Below the pieces are notes generated by a model that did not search any database, was not told the DNA's origin, and saw only the letters and a list, made by a program, of their open reading frames with translations. DNA of 64,000 bases from SZUA-309 sp965233675 (GTDB lineage Bacteria; Pseudomonadota; Gammaproteobacteria; Pseudomonadales; Azotimanducaceae). This document shows positions 9,721 to 19,592 of the stretch, piece by piece (positions within the stretch are counted from its first letter, which is position 1; every line of letters starts with the position of its first letter). Made by a program: the position numbers and the translations under genes. The stretch spans positions 3,844,001 through 3,908,000 of the forward strand of contig OZ247498.1 in NCBI GenBank assembly GCA_965233675.1. Direction: 5' to 3'.

Positions 9721-10596
9721 ATGCGCGATACAGACACAGCAACTGACAAGCGGGCGGACGGATTGCGGCTTTCCTTCGAGTTCTTTCCGCCGAAATCAGA
9801 AGCCGGCATGGAAAGTCTGACCCGGGTGGTCGGGCGGCTCCAGGAAACGTCTCCTGATTTCTTTTCCTGTACCTACGGTGCGGGCGGCTCCACCCGGGAC
9901 GGTACCCGGGAGACCATCGGCATGCTGCAGGGACTGGGCGTGAGCGCCGCTCCGCACCTGTCCATCGGTGCAGACCCGCAGAGCACGATTTTCGAACTGC
10001 TCGACCGCTATCGGGACATGGGTGTGGACCGGATTGTCGCGCTGCGGGGCGATATCCCGTCCGGTATGGGCGCGGCCCGGATCACCCACAATGCGGAATC
10101 GCTCGTGCGCTGGATTCGTGAACACTCCGGCCACCACTTCCACATCGAAGTGGCGGCCTATCCGGAAGTGCACCCTGATGCCAGCTCGGCGGAATCGGAC
10201 CTGGCGTACTTTCGGGCCAAGATGGCGGCGGGCGCCGACTCGGCCATCACGCAGTATTTCTACAATCCCCACGCCTACTACGACTTCATGGACCGGGCGA
10301 CAGCCGCAGGAATTTCCGCGCCGATCTATCCCGGCATCATGCCGATCTCGAGTCTGGAGGGCATCCTCCGGTTCTCGGCCAAGTGCGGCGCTGACGTCCC
10401 CCGCTGGATCCGGGAACGACTCGCTTCCTATGCGGAGGACGAAAGTGCCATCCGCGCCTTCACCACCGACTACCTGTCCCGCATGTGTGAGGAACTGATC
10501 AGCCAGGGCGCACCCGGACTGCACTTCTACACCCTGAACCGCTGGGGTGTATCCCGAGCCATCTGCCGGAACCTGGGGCTCGCAGGCCCGGGTTAG
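9721..10596 (+). CDS. metF: 5,10-methylenetetrahydrofolate reductase
   Basis: A FAD-containing reductase of about 291 residues that produces 5-methyltetrahydrofolate for methionine synthesis. The N-terminus carries the family motif SFEFFPPKSEAG, then CTYGAGGST near residue 47, ALRGDIP near 111, and the FAD-barrel segments HIEVAAYPEVHP and ADSAITQYFYNP. I chose the ATG at 9721; a TTG one codon earlier (9718) is also open. It lies 83 bases after metK. In many relatives ahcY separates these genes; here it does not. Confidence 0.95.
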   Translation: MRDTDTATDKRADGLRLSFEFFPPKSEAGMESLTRVVGRLQETSPDFFSCTYGAGGSTRDGTRETIGMLQGLGVSAAPHLSIGADPQSTIFELLDRYRDMGVDRIVALRGDIPSGMGAARITHNAESLVRWIREHSGHHFHIEVAAYPEVHPDASSAESDLAYFRAKMAAGADSAITQYFYNPHAYYDFMDRATAAGISAPIYPGIMPISSLEGILRFSAKCGADVPRWIRERLASYAEDESAIRAFTTDYLSRMCEELISQGAPGLHFYTLNRWGVSRAICRNLGLAGPG

Positions 10597-10610
10597 GACG
10601 AGGTTCGCCC

Positions 10611-11345
10611 GTGAAACACCGGCTCTGCCTGCCGGAACTCGCCGAACGGGACGACCTCGAGCCCGGCACTCAGATCAGCCTCGGCAGTGAACGTGCCCAC
10701 TACCTCAGCCGGGTGCTGCGGCTGAAACGTGGCGCCGAAGTAGGCCTGTTTGATGGTGCCGGAAACGAATGGCGGGCCGAACTCACCCTCATCGAAAGCC
10801 GTTCAGCGGATGCCGTCATTCGGGATGACGTCGTCCATGAGGCCGCGCCCACACCCCTGATACTCGCATCCAGCTGGCTGAAAGGAAGCGCCATGGATTC
10901 GGTCGTGCAGAAATCCGTTGAACTCGGCGCCACCGCCATCTGGCTGTTGGCCGCAGATCGATCGAACTTCAAGGCCGACCTCAAGCGCAGGGCTAACAAG
11001 CTTGCCCACCTGCAGCGGGTGGCCCGCTCAGCGGCAGAGCAGTGCGAAACCCGCTGGCTCCCGGAGATCACCGAAATCGGTACCCTGGCGGACCTGCTCG
11101 GACAGAAGCGTTCCGGTCGCACACTGTTCCTGGACCCGGGAGGGCGGTCGCTCGACAGCCAGGCACCGGAATCGCTCACCCTGGTGATCGGTCCCGAGGG
11201 GGGGTGGTCCGAGGCAGAGCGGGCGGCGGCAGTTCGCGCGGAAGATGTGGAAATCGCCGGGCTGGGTCCGCTCACGTTAAGAGCGGAAACCGCGCCACTG
11301 GCCGCACTGGCAGCGATACGTCACGCATGGGGTTGGCGGCGCTAG
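10611..11345 (+). CDS. rsmE: 16S rRNA m3U1498 methyltransferase
   Basis: A 244-residue RsmE/SPOUT methyltransferase that methylates N3 of U1498 in 16S rRNA. It has the N-terminal PUA-like part with RAHYLSRVLRLKRG near residue 28, and the SPOUT knot with LVIGPEGGWSEAE near 190 and GLGPLTLRAETAPLAAL near 220, which bind SAM. The start is GTG, 14 bases after metF. It ends 21 bases before the convergent chpC gene. In several gammaproteobacteria rsmE is the neighbour of gshB; here the pil-chp cluster lies between them. Confidence 0.93.
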   Translation: MKHRLCLPELAERDDLEPGTQISLGSERAHYLSRVLRLKRGAEVGLFDGAGNEWRAELTLIESRSADAVIRDDVVHEAAPTPLILASSWLKGSAMDSVVQKSVELGATAIWLLAADRSNFKADLKRRANKLAHLQRVARSAAEQCETRWLPEITEIGTLADLLGQKRSGRTLFLDPGGRSLDSQAPESLTLVIGPEGGWSEAERAAAVRAEDVEIAGLGPLTLRAETAPLAALAAIRHAWGWRR

Positions 11346-11366
11346 CCGCTGGGGGACCGGACCGGA

Positions 11367-11843
11367 TCAGCGCAGAAGCTTGGCGACGGCGGTTTCGATC
11401 ACATCCAGATTCGGGATCACGGCGGTTTCCGTACCCACTTTCACCACCACCTGTTCGGCCACGCCGAGTCTGGTGGATTCGTTGGCCAGGTCATCCGCGG
11501 TGAGCTGCACCATGCGCGGCAGACCTTCCGTCGCCAGCGCGTAGAACGGCAGGCCGCGCTCATTGCGCGCCCGGTTCATCACCACCATGCAGCGACCCGA
11601 CTTACGTGCTTCTCCCGGCGCGCCATTCAAGGTCTCAAAGCGAACGACCGGCACCATCTCGCCGCGCCAGCCCAGAAGACCCAGGCACCAGGGTGGCGTT
11701 TCAGACAGTGCCTTCACCCGACGCCAGGGCAGAATCTCTGCCACGCAAACGTTCGGCAGGAGCAACTGCGTATCCTTCAGAGGGATCATCACGCAGGACA
11801 GTTCAGGATGTTCTTCCGCCACAACTGCTGCCATCTTTGCCAA
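11367..11843 (-). CDS. chpC: CheW-like protein of the Pil-Chp system (ChpC-like)
   Basis: A 158-residue CheW-domain protein. CheW proteins scaffold receptor-kinase arrays. The segments PNVCVAEILPW, GLLGWRGEMVPVVRFE and LPFYALATEGLPRMVQL fit the two-barrel CheW fold. It is the last gene of the pilGHIJ-chpA operon, six bases after chpA, the place where chpC sits in Pseudomonas relatives. A second CheW paralogue (pilI) is encoded upstream. The chpC name is assigned mainly from position. Confidence 0.8.
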   Translation of the reverse strand: MAKMAAVVAEEHPELSCVMIPLKDTQLLLPNVCVAEILPWRRVKALSETPPWCLGLLGWRGEMVPVVRFETLNGAPGEARKSGRCMVVMNRARNERGLPFYALATEGLPRMVQLTADDLANESTRLGVAEQVVVKVGTETAVIPNLDVIETAVAKLLR

Positions 11844-11848
11844 ACCAG

Positions 11849-14800
11849 TTAATCCACCAACCGATCAATCGTTGCCAGAAGCTCGTTCTCCTGGAACGGC
11901 TTGCCGAGGAAGCTGTTCACACCCAGCTCCGCCGCATGCTCCTGATGCTTCTCGCCCGTTCGCGAGGAAATCATCACGATGGGCAGGTCAGACAACCGCT
12001 CATCATGGCGAACCTGGCGGGCCACTTCGAATCCGTCCATCCGCGGCATCTCGATGTCGAGCAGCATCACATCCGGCCGGCGTTCCTGAAGCAGGGCCAC
12101 CGCCTCCACGCCGTCTTTGGCAACGATCACATCCATGCCCTGGCGTTCCAGCAGGCGGGAAGTGACTTTGCGCACCGTGACCGAGTCGTCCACCACCATC
12201 ACGCAGCGCGTTTTTGCGGCACCCGCCACCGGTCGCTTGCCGGCAATCAGACCATCACCGCCCTGGGCACGTATCAGTGCCAGCAGGTCGAGGATCACCA
12301 CCACGCTACCATCACCAAGAATGGTGGCACCGGAAATGCCGCCGACACCGGCGAACTGCGGGCCAAGGCTTTTCACCACGATCTCGCGGCTGCCCTGAAC
12401 ACCATCCACATGTACGGCGACCGCATGATCACCGGATCGTACGAGCACCACCGGCACCGAGCTCTGCTGATTCGACGAACGGAACTCACGTCCGAGGTAG
12501 TGACCGAGGTAACGCACCCGATACGGGATACCGGCGTATTCAAACGTGTTGCCATCCGGCGCATAGAGCCGTTCCAGCTCTTCCGGCGCCAGCAGCACGA
12601 TGCCTTCGATATTGTTCAACGGCACCGCGTAGAAATCTTCTCCCACGGACACCATCAGCGCCCGGTTGACCGATACGGTGAACGGCACCCGGACGATGAA
12701 GCGGGAGCCCTTGCCCGGCCGTGAGGCAATCTGAATGCTGCCACCAAGCTGCTTCACTTCGCTGTGCACAACGTCCATGCCCACGCCGCGTCCGGAAATC
12801 TGGGTGACCGACTTGGCAGTGGAGAATCCGGGGGCCAGCACGAACTGGGAAATTTCTTCGTCGGTCAGTGCGGCGCCCTCCGCCATCAGACCGCGTTCCA
12901 CCGCCTTGGCACGCACCGACTCCACGTCGATGCCGGCACCGTCGTCACTGATTTCTATGACGACGTCACCCCCTTCCCGGGACAGACGCAGATCGATGCG
13001 TCCGGTGGTCGGCTTGCCGAAGTTGGCGCGCAGTTCCTTTGCTTCGATGCCGTGGTCCACCGCGTTTCTGAGCATATGCTCCAGCGGCGGCACCATCCGT
13101 TCCAGCAGGCTGCGGTCCAGCTCGCCTTCCGCATTGTAGGCATGGAATTCCACATCCTTGCCGAGCTCGCCGGAGACCTGGCGGACGATCCTGCGCAGCC
13201 GCGGCAACAGGCGGCTGAACGGCACCATGCGGGTTCGCATGAGGCCTTCCTGCAGCTCGGTGTTGATCCGGGCCTGCTGCAGCAGCAGGGTTTCGGATTC
13301 ACGGGCTTTGAACAACAGGGTTTCTTTGAGATCCAGCATGTCCGAGGCACTCTCGGAGAGGCCGCGGGACAGCTGCTGGAGCTGAGAATAGCGGTCCATT
13401 TCCAGCGGATCGAAATTGGCGTGGGACGGACCTTCCGGTCGATCCTGACGGAACAGGATCTGCGCTTCCGTCTCGATCTCGAGCCGCCGGAGCTGTTCGC
13501 GCAGGCGTTCGATGGTGGTTTCCATCTCTTCCAGCGCACCCGTGAAATCACTCATGCCCTGCTCGACCCGAGCCCGGACAATGGAACTTTCACCGGCCAG
13601 ATTCACCAGGTCCTCGAGCAGTCCGGAACCAACCCGGACCATTTCCTGACTGGCGCGTCCTTCCGGTGTGTCCGCCGCCTTACGCTCGTCACCCGCTTTC
13701 GCTCCGGCCCTGGCGGATTTCGCCGGCGGCGCAGGCTCGCGCGTTGTCGCCGGGGGCTCGTCCGCCGCATCTTCCGACCCACCGCCGTGGATGGGTGCCG
13801 GTGCCTGGGGATTTTCCGCCGGGCTGTCCACAACCGTCGCGGATGCGGCGGCGCCTTCCTCGTCCAGATCCTCCAGGCTGACCGCCTCACCGGCCAGGGC
13901 CTTGCGGATCACCGTCAACAGAGTGGTGATGCCGTCGTAACGGCTGTGCAGATCATCGAAAAAGCCTTCGCTCTGAACGGCCTCTTCGCCCTGCACGTCA
14001 ATCAGGAACGATTCAAACTGGTGGGTTTCGTCACCGAGCCGGGTCAGGCCGGAAAGCCGGGCGCCTCCTTTGAGGGTGTGGAGGCCACGCAGCATATGTT
14101 CGAGATAGAGTCGGTTGTCCGGCTCCGAGGACCACTGGTGGATGTTCTCTTCGAGGGCTTCGAGGATCTCGTCCGCTTCTTCGAAGAAGACCTCGATGAT
14201 TTCATCGTCGACTTCTTCCGGCAGAAGTTCCGCCACCGCCGCAGGCAGGGCGACGGGCTCAATATCCACCTCGGCGACCGGGTCGGCCTCCACACTCACC
14301 GGTGCAGGCGCCACCTCCACGTCGTCCGTTCCCGACGGGGTCAGATCATTGCTCTCGGCAAGCAGTTGATCGTCGATTTCGTCCAATCGAATTTCGTCGT
14401 CGCGGCCATCGCCGGGGAAAGCGACGATGTTGCCGCTGACATCCGCAGACGCGTCGTCCGGGGTGTCAGACGTCTCATCCGCCGACTCCTCTGGGTTCGA
14501 CGCCGTGTTGTCATCGTCTGAATCCGCTGCACCGATCTCAGTGCCGTCCGCCGCCAGGTCATCAATCCCCAGGTCTTCGGCTTCGAGGCTTTCCTCCAGG
14601 TCACCCTCCAGGTCATCCTCGAGGTCATCCTCGAGGTCATCCTCGAGGTCATCCGCATAAGCACTGCCGTAGCCCAGGGTGTCGAGCATGGCGACCAGTT
14701 CGTCCGCCGGATCCAGGCGCTGTTCCGCCGCCAGGGCGTCGAACTGATTGAGCAGCCCATCGTGTCCGCGGCAGAGCGCATTGAACAGAGATTCGCTCAA

Positions 14801-17800
14801 CGTTTCATCCGCCAGACGGGTAAGCGCGCCGGCGTAGGCGTGCGCCAGATCAGCGATCGGCCCCGCGTCCTGATCGAGCGCCGCATCGCGGACATTCGTC
14901 AATGCGTGAATGAGCCGGTCACCATAGGCAAGGTCCATGGTGCCGTCTTTCCAGCTGCGGAGGAATTCATCCGCGCCCATCACGTCGTTGAGACCCTCCA
15001 GGGCCATCAACGCGGATCTGTCCGGTGCCTTACCCTGTTCGGCCCGATCGCCCGCCGCAACGATCAGATGATCGGCTTCGGCGATCAGCTGCAGATGATC
15101 TTCCTGAGGTTCTCCCGCTTCCAGCGCCGCCACGGAGCTCTTCAGCGCCGCGATCGCCCGACTCAGATAGTCGGCGTCTTCGCCTCCGACCTTGCGCTCG
15201 CCGGCGCCTCTGAGCAACGAAGCGAGCTCATAGGTCGGTCGGGCCAGTTCCTCGATGTCACCAAATTCCGCCATGCCGGCACTGCCGGAAAGGGTGTGCA
15301 GAGCACGAACGACGCCGTCGTCGATCAGCACGCCATCTTCGTGGATGGCGGCGCCGAGCACCTGCAGATGATCCTTGGCTTCGCCAACGAAGATCAGCAG
15401 AGACTCGTCCGTCGGTTGTGTCTCCTGGCCGAGCAGGGAAACATCCTCTGCCTCGTCGATGATCTCTTCGGCGGCAACTTCCGGAATCAGCTCTTCTTCG
15501 AAGGCATCCTGGGAAGTTTCGTCTGTCGGCGGCAGATCCGGTTCGGCGGTTCCAGGCGTCTCCTCGAGATCGGCTGTTTCTGCCGGCTCGTCGTCGGCCA
15601 GTTCGATGGGGGCATTTGCACTGCTGTCGGCTGCGGCATCTTCCAGGCTGCCACCGGATGACAGAATGTCGGCCATCTCCATGACCTGGCCGACCTGGGT
15701 CATGTCCGGCGCACGCTGAGTTTCGAAGGCGTCTTTGAGCACCGGTACCAGCGTGCGCGCCTGTTCGACCACGGAAACGAACTGCACACCCGGCTCAACC
15801 GTGCCATCGATCAGCCGGTTCAGCATGTTCTCAACGGACCAGGCCACTTCACCGATCACATTGGCACCGACGATCCTGCCGCTGCCCTTCAGTGTATGGA
15901 AGGCTCTTCGCACCTCGTTGAGCGCTTCTTCCTGCGTCTGGCCACCTTCAAGCGCCACGCGCCATTGCGGCAGCCATTCGTCCACGCTCTCCAGAACTTC
16001 GTCCACTTCCTCGACGAAGATCTCGACGATTTCCTCATCGGATTCAAAACTGTCCGCCAGTGACGGATCCACCACCGGCTCCCGGCCGGGCGGCAGACTG
16101 GCAACGGCACCGGATTCTTCGAACTCACTGTCCGCCAGGGCGTCGAGCTCCGCCTCTTCCGACTCGGCCAGCACATCGTCCAGAGAACGCAGATCGTCAA
16201 CGTCCGCTTCGGCGGCCTCTTCGCCCCGGGCAGCATCTTCGCCCCGGGCGGCGTCCGCATCCTGGGACGCACCGAATTCATCGAAGTCCGTGCCACTCAG
16301 ATCGAAACCCGGATCGTCGTCCATCTCGAGCTTCGGTTCTTCTTCCTCTTCCGCCATGTCGCCTGGCAGTTCGACCGGCGGCTCGTCGCCCAATGCAACC
16401 GGCGCCTGGGCATCAGCGGCCGTATCGTCCGGCTCTTCGGCGACAATCTCTTCGGAAGCGGGCTCTTCGGAAGCGGGTTCAGCGTCGGCCGACTCAATGT
16501 CGGCGGACACAGGCTCCGTCGCCGTTTCCACCGTTTCCGCCGACGCCGCGGGCACCGCCAGGCCTTCCAGGGAACGGGCCACCAGATCGAGCACATCTTC
16601 GACCCCGAAGCTCGAAGCTTCGCCGATCCGCTCCAGGTAATAGTCGATACCGCTGATGGCATCGGCGAAAAGATCCATCTCCTGCCAGGAAGGCGTGTGG
16701 CCACTGGCCAGCGCGGTTTCAACATAGCGCCCACAGTCAGCCAGCAGCTCGGACGCGCGCGCCAGGGGAACCATGTCCAGGGCGCCGCAGATCGAAACAA
16801 TTCTGCCCGCGGTTTCCGTCAGATGGCGTGGATCCCATTCGGAGGAGATGAAATCAACCACGTCCTGCTTGACCTGATCCAGGCCCTGCCGGGCTTCCAC
16901 AGTCACGGCTTTCTGGGCCGAATCGAAGATCAGCTCCGCTTCGTCCTTGCCGCCCTGGGAGAAGCTCGCCAGATTCTCGTCCACCTGCACCAGGGCACTG
17001 GCGATCCCGATCAGCGCGGATGGCTCGAATGCAGCGTCTTCCTGGGCTTCGTTGAGGATATCCACCTGATCGCTGACGATGCTCTTGGAACTTTCGAAGC
17101 CGAGCAGCGACAGGGTGCTGCCGATCTGTTTCAGGGGCGCGATCAGATTTCCGAGCTGCGCGGTGGCGTCGCCACCCGCCCGGACCATGAGATCCAGCTG
17201 ATCCTTGACCAGCAGCAGTTCCTCGCGCAGCGCGCCGGCTGCGCTGGAAAGCGCCTGGCGGCCGGATGGGCTGACGACCGGGCCGTCTTCCTCAGCACCG
17301 GCAACCTCGTCACGCAAGCGGGCGGTCACCTCGCTTTCGTGCTGACGTTCGGCAGCGGCATCCAGCAGTTCGGTCACCAGTTCCAGAGACACGGGCTCTT
17401 TCAATGAACCAACGCCGTGCTGTCCCAGAGCGCGGATCTCTGAATCGACCCGACGCAGCAGCTTCACGCTCTTGCCCTCGAGCGGGCCATCATGGGCTTT
17501 GAGGCTGGCGACGAATTCGCCAAAAGCTTCCCACTGCTGTTCGTGAGGCGTGCCTTCGCAAACCCGCTGCAGGCTCTTCGCCACCTTGCCGAGCATGGGT
17601 ACGGAACCGGCAATGGCTTCGCCTTTCAGGATCGACAGCAGCACCTGCTGGTAGGCCGCGCGGATCTTCCGCGTCTTCTCCGCGCCATCGATCTCTTCGA
17701 AACGATCGAGAGACTCCGCACTGGCACCGCGGCCGATGGAAGTCACGTCGTTGTCGAAAGCCAGGGGAGATTCGCCGAGATGCGTGCGGATCTCGTTGAT

Positions 17801-18160
17801 CAGATTGGCCACGCCGCGGGTGGAATCCGGTCCGCCCGACTGGATTTCTTCCAGGTGACCGGGCAGCTCCAGGATGCCCTGCATGAGCACCTGGGAGGCA
17901 CCTGATTCGTCTTTCACTTCGGCGCTCAGCATCTTCTGCGCCAGTTGCTCGAGGTGGTCGGCCAGCAGGGTGATGCCGGAGAGCTCCAGCATGATCAGCG
18001 TGCCGTGCACCTGGTGCAGGCCCGTGAGGCAGGCGCGCATGCGCGTCTCGTCCCGGTCGGACTCGACAAACGCTTCCAGCGCCTGACGAGCATCGTTCAG
18101 GGTTTCGAGGAGTTCGCCCTTGATCCAGTCCAGGGCAAAATGTTCTCGGCTGTTCGCCAT
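11849..18160 (-). CDS. chpA: Hybrid sensor histidine kinase/response regulator of the type IV pilus chemosensory system
   Basis: A 2103-residue CheA-like hybrid kinase (ChpA/PilL family; P. aeruginosa ChpA is longer, near 2470). Phosphotransfer modules are visible at H49 (LHQVHG), H755 (FHTLKGSGR), H955 (LHTLSGSAG) and H1361 (LHTLKGGAR). Long acidic Asp/Glu-rich linkers join them. Then come a dimerisation helix region, the HATPase core (NAVDHGIE near 1698, DDGAGID, STAKSVTQISGRGVGMDVV), a CheW-like domain, and a receiver domain with phospho-Asp D2035 in LLDIEMPRMDG. It receives signals from PilJ through PilI/ChpC and phosphorylates PilG and PilH to control pilus extension and retraction. No pilK or chpB lies between pilJ and this gene. 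Confidence 0.95.
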   Translation of the reverse strand: MANSREHFALDWIKGELLETLNDARQALEAFVESDRDETRMRACLTGLHQVHGTLIMLELSGITLLADHLEQLAQKMLSAEVKDESGASQVLMQGILELPGHLEEIQSGGPDSTRGVANLINEIRTHLGESPLAFDNDVTSIGRGASAESLDRFEEIDGAEKTRKIRAAYQQVLLSILKGEAIAGSVPMLGKVAKSLQRVCEGTPHEQQWEAFGEFVASLKAHDGPLEGKSVKLLRRVDSEIRALGQHGVGSLKEPVSLELVTELLDAAAERQHESEVTARLRDEVAGAEEDGPVVSPSGRQALSSAAGALREELLLVKDQLDLMVRAGGDATAQLGNLIAPLKQIGSTLSLLGFESSKSIVSDQVDILNEAQEDAAFEPSALIGIASALVQVDENLASFSQGGKDEAELIFDSAQKAVTVEARQGLDQVKQDVVDFISSEWDPRHLTETAGRIVSICGALDMVPLARASELLADCGRYVETALASGHTPSWQEMDLFADAISGIDYYLERIGEASSFGVEDVLDLVARSLEGLAVPAASAETVETATEPVSADIESADAEPASEEPASEEIVAEEPDDTAADAQAPVALGDEPPVELPGDMAEEEEEPKLEMDDDPGFDLSGTDFDEFGASQDADAARGEDAARGEEAAEADVDDLRSLDDVLAESEEAELDALADSEFEESGAVASLPPGREPVVDPSLADSFESDEEIVEIFVEEVDEVLESVDEWLPQWRVALEGGQTQEEALNEVRRAFHTLKGSGRIVGANVIGEVAWSVENMLNRLIDGTVEPGVQFVSVVEQARTLVPVLKDAFETQRAPDMTQVGQVMEMADILSSGGSLEDAAADSSANAPIELADDEPAETADLEETPGTAEPDLPPTDETSQDAFEEELIPEVAAEEIIDEAEDVSLLGQETQPTDESLLIFVGEAKDHLQVLGAAIHEDGVLIDDGVVRALHTLSGSAGMAEFGDIEELARPTYELASLLRGAGERKVGGEDADYLSRAIAALKSSVAALEAGEPQEDHLQLIAEADHLIVAAGDRAEQGKAPDRSALMALEGLNDVMGADEFLRSWKDGTMDLAYGDRLIHALTNVRDAALDQDAGPIADLAHAYAGALTRLADETLSESLFNALCRGHDGLLNQFDALAAEQRLDPADELVAMLDTLGYGSAYADDLEDDLEDDLEDDLEGDLEESLEAEDLGIDDLAADGTEIGAADSDDDNTASNPEESADETSDTPDDASADVSGNIVAFPGDGRDDEIRLDEIDDQLLAESNDLTPSGTDDVEVAPAPVSVEADPVAEVDIEPVALPAAVAELLPEEVDDEIIEVFFEEADEILEALEENIHQWSSEPDNRLYLEHMLRGLHTLKGGARLSGLTRLGDETHQFESFLIDVQGEEAVQSEGFFDDLHSRYDGITTLLTVIRKALAGEAVSLEDLDEEGAAASATVVDSPAENPQAPAPIHGGGSEDAADEPPATTREPAPPAKSARAGAKAGDERKAADTPEGRASQEMVRVGSGLLEDLVNLAGESSIVRARVEQGMSDFTGALEEMETTIERLREQLRRLEIETEAQILFRQDRPEGPSHANFDPLEMDRYSQLQQLSRGLSESASDMLDLKETLLFKARESETLLLQQARINTELQEGLMRTRMVPFSRLLPRLRRIVRQVSGELGKDVEFHAYNAEGELDRSLLERMVPPLEHMLRNAVDHGIEAKELRANFGKPTTGRIDLRLSREGGDVVIEISDDGAGIDVESVRAKAVERGLMAEGAALTDEEISQFVLAPGFSTAKSVTQISGRGVGMDVVHSEVKQLGGSIQIASRPGKGSRFIVRVPFTVSVNRALMVSVGEDFYAVPLNNIEGIVLLAPEELERLYAPDGNTFEYAGIPYRVRYLGHYLGREFRSSNQQSSVPVVLVRSGDHAVAVHVDGVQGSREIVVKSLGPQFAGVGGISGATILGDGSVVVILDLLALIRAQGGDGLIAGKRPVAGAAKTRCVMVVDDSVTVRKVTSRLLERQGMDVIVAKDGVEAVALLQERRPDVMLLDIEMPRMDGFEVARQVRHDERLSDLPIVMISSRTGEKHQEHAAELGVNSFLGKPFQENELLATIDRLVD
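14598..14654 (-). repeat. chpA: In-frame 12-bp tandem repeat in chpA
   Basis: The plus strand repeats AGGTCATCCTCG in tandem (about four near-identical copies plus a diverged one). It encodes LEDD units around residues 1170-1188 of ChpA, in the acidic linker between the H955 and H1361 phosphotransfer domains. The unit is a multiple of three, so copy-number change would lengthen or shorten the linker without a frameshift. Confidence 0.85.
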
Positions 18161-18221
18161 TTCCGCTCGCCGTTACCTTTCTACGGTGTGTTTACGGTGT
18201 GCTCTCACGCTCCGCGCCAGA

Positions 18222-19445
18222 TCAGCCTGGGTGTCCAGGCAGTTTGAAACCTTCCACCGATGACTGCATTTCGTTTGCCATGGTCGTCAGCGTACCGATG
18301 GACTGAGCCGTCTGCTCCGTGGTGTTCACCGTCTGGGCCGTGATTTCCTGAATGACCGTCATGGTATTCGACACGTGACCGGCGGACACCGCCTGCTGAC
18401 GGGCTGCGTTGGAGATGTTCTGGATCAGTTCTGCCAGGTTGGTGGATACGCCTTCGATCTCCTCCAGAGCGACGCCCGCATCCTGGGCTCGCTTGGCGCC
18501 ACCGACCACTTCAGACGTCGTCTGCTCCATGGAGATCACCGCCTCGTTGGTATCAGTCTGAATGGTCTTGACCAGCGCAGCAATCTGCTTGGTTGCCGCG
18601 GAGGACCGTTCCGCCAGCCGCTGCACCTCATCCGCCACCACGGCGAAGCCGCGGCCCGCATCACCGGCCATGGAGGCCTGAATGGCGGCATTCAAGGACA
18701 GGATGTTGGTCTGATCGGCAATGTCGTTGATGAGCGAAACGATATCGCCGATTTCCTGGCTCGACTCACCCAGGCGCTTGATCCGCTTGGAGGTCTCCTG
18801 GATCTGGCCACGGATGGTGTCCATGCCCTGGATGGTGGCCTGCACCACGTGGGAGCCGTTGTTGGCGATATCTACCGCCCGCTCAGCCACTGCGGCAGAT
18901 TCGGCGGCGTTCGAAGACACCTGGTCGATGGACACGGCCATTTCATTGATCGCTCGAGTGGCCGCGCCGATTTCCTTGGCCTGACTCTCAGCCGCCTTGG
19001 ACAGATTGCCGGCCGTGGTCTCCGTTTCGTTGGCCGCACCCGCAACCTGAACCGAGAGATTGTTGATGTTGGACACCAGTCCGCGCATCTGGTCGATGGC
19101 AAAGTTGATGGAATCGGCTATCGCACCGGTGAAATTCTCGGTGACGGAGGCATGAATCGACAGATCGCCTTCGGCGAGATCCGCGATCTCGTCGAGCAGC
19201 TGAAGAATGGCGGCCTGGTTCCGTTCGTTCTGGCTCGCCTGTTCGGTCAACTGTTTGCGGGTATCCCGGATCATCACCAGTCCGATCAACGCCACCAGAA
19301 CGATGCCGCCGACCGCGAACAGGAGTCCGGTGTTGTTCACCATGGCCGTGGTGTCGGTCAGGATGACGTAAGCGAGTCCCGACAGAGATCCCGCGAGCCC
19401 CAGCAGCAGGGCGATCAGCATTGGCGAGAATTTTCCTGATTTCAT
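18222..19445 (-). CDS. pilJ: Methyl-accepting chemotaxis protein of the Pil-Chp system, lacking a periplasmic sensor domain
   Basis: A 407-residue receptor. Transmembrane helices lie at about residues 9-29 and 40-58 with only about ten residues between them. A HAMP-like stretch (LLDEIADLAEGDLSI..) follows, then an MCP signalling domain whose hairpin tip is near NAAIQASMAGDAGRGFAVVADEV (the tip segment QASMAG). P. aeruginosa PilJ is about 680 residues and carries two PilJ domains in the periplasm; these are absent here. The gene lies between pilI and chpA, so it is the receptor of this pathway. A 147-base gap separates it from pilI and a 61-base gap from chpA; the latter contains TACGGTGTG twice. 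Confidence 0.88.
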   Translation of the reverse strand: MKSGKFSPMLIALLLGLAGSLSGLAYVILTDTTAMVNNTGLLFAVGGIVLVALIGLVMIRDTRKQLTEQASQNERNQAAILQLLDEIADLAEGDLSIHASVTENFTGAIADSINFAIDQMRGLVSNINNLSVQVAGAANETETTAGNLSKAAESQAKEIGAATRAINEMAVSIDQVSSNAAESAAVAERAVDIANNGSHVVQATIQGMDTIRGQIQETSKRIKRLGESSQEIGDIVSLINDIADQTNILSLNAAIQASMAGDAGRGFAVVADEVQRLAERSSAATKQIAALVKTIQTDTNEAVISMEQTTSEVVGGAKRAQDAGVALEEIEGVSTNLAELIQNISNAARQQAVSAGHVSNTMTVIQEITAQTVNTTEQTAQSIGTLTTMANEMQSSVEGFKLPGHPG

Positions 19446-19592
19446 GTCCTTATCCTTGCATCCGTTCTTGTCGGAGTCCTTGCTAACAGGCAGTACAGCG
19501 GCTGTGGTTTCCGCTGCGGCGCTACCTTCCTTGTCGTTGCCTTTGACTAAAGAGCCTTCTTTTCGTGAGCCTTCGATCCGGGTCTGTCGGGG

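Noticed and set aside
12764..14521. Long plus-strand open frame (585 codons) antisense to chpA
   Set aside because: It mirrors codon bias of the high-GC chpA gene, has no recognisable domain or ribosome-binding site, and chpA is certain.
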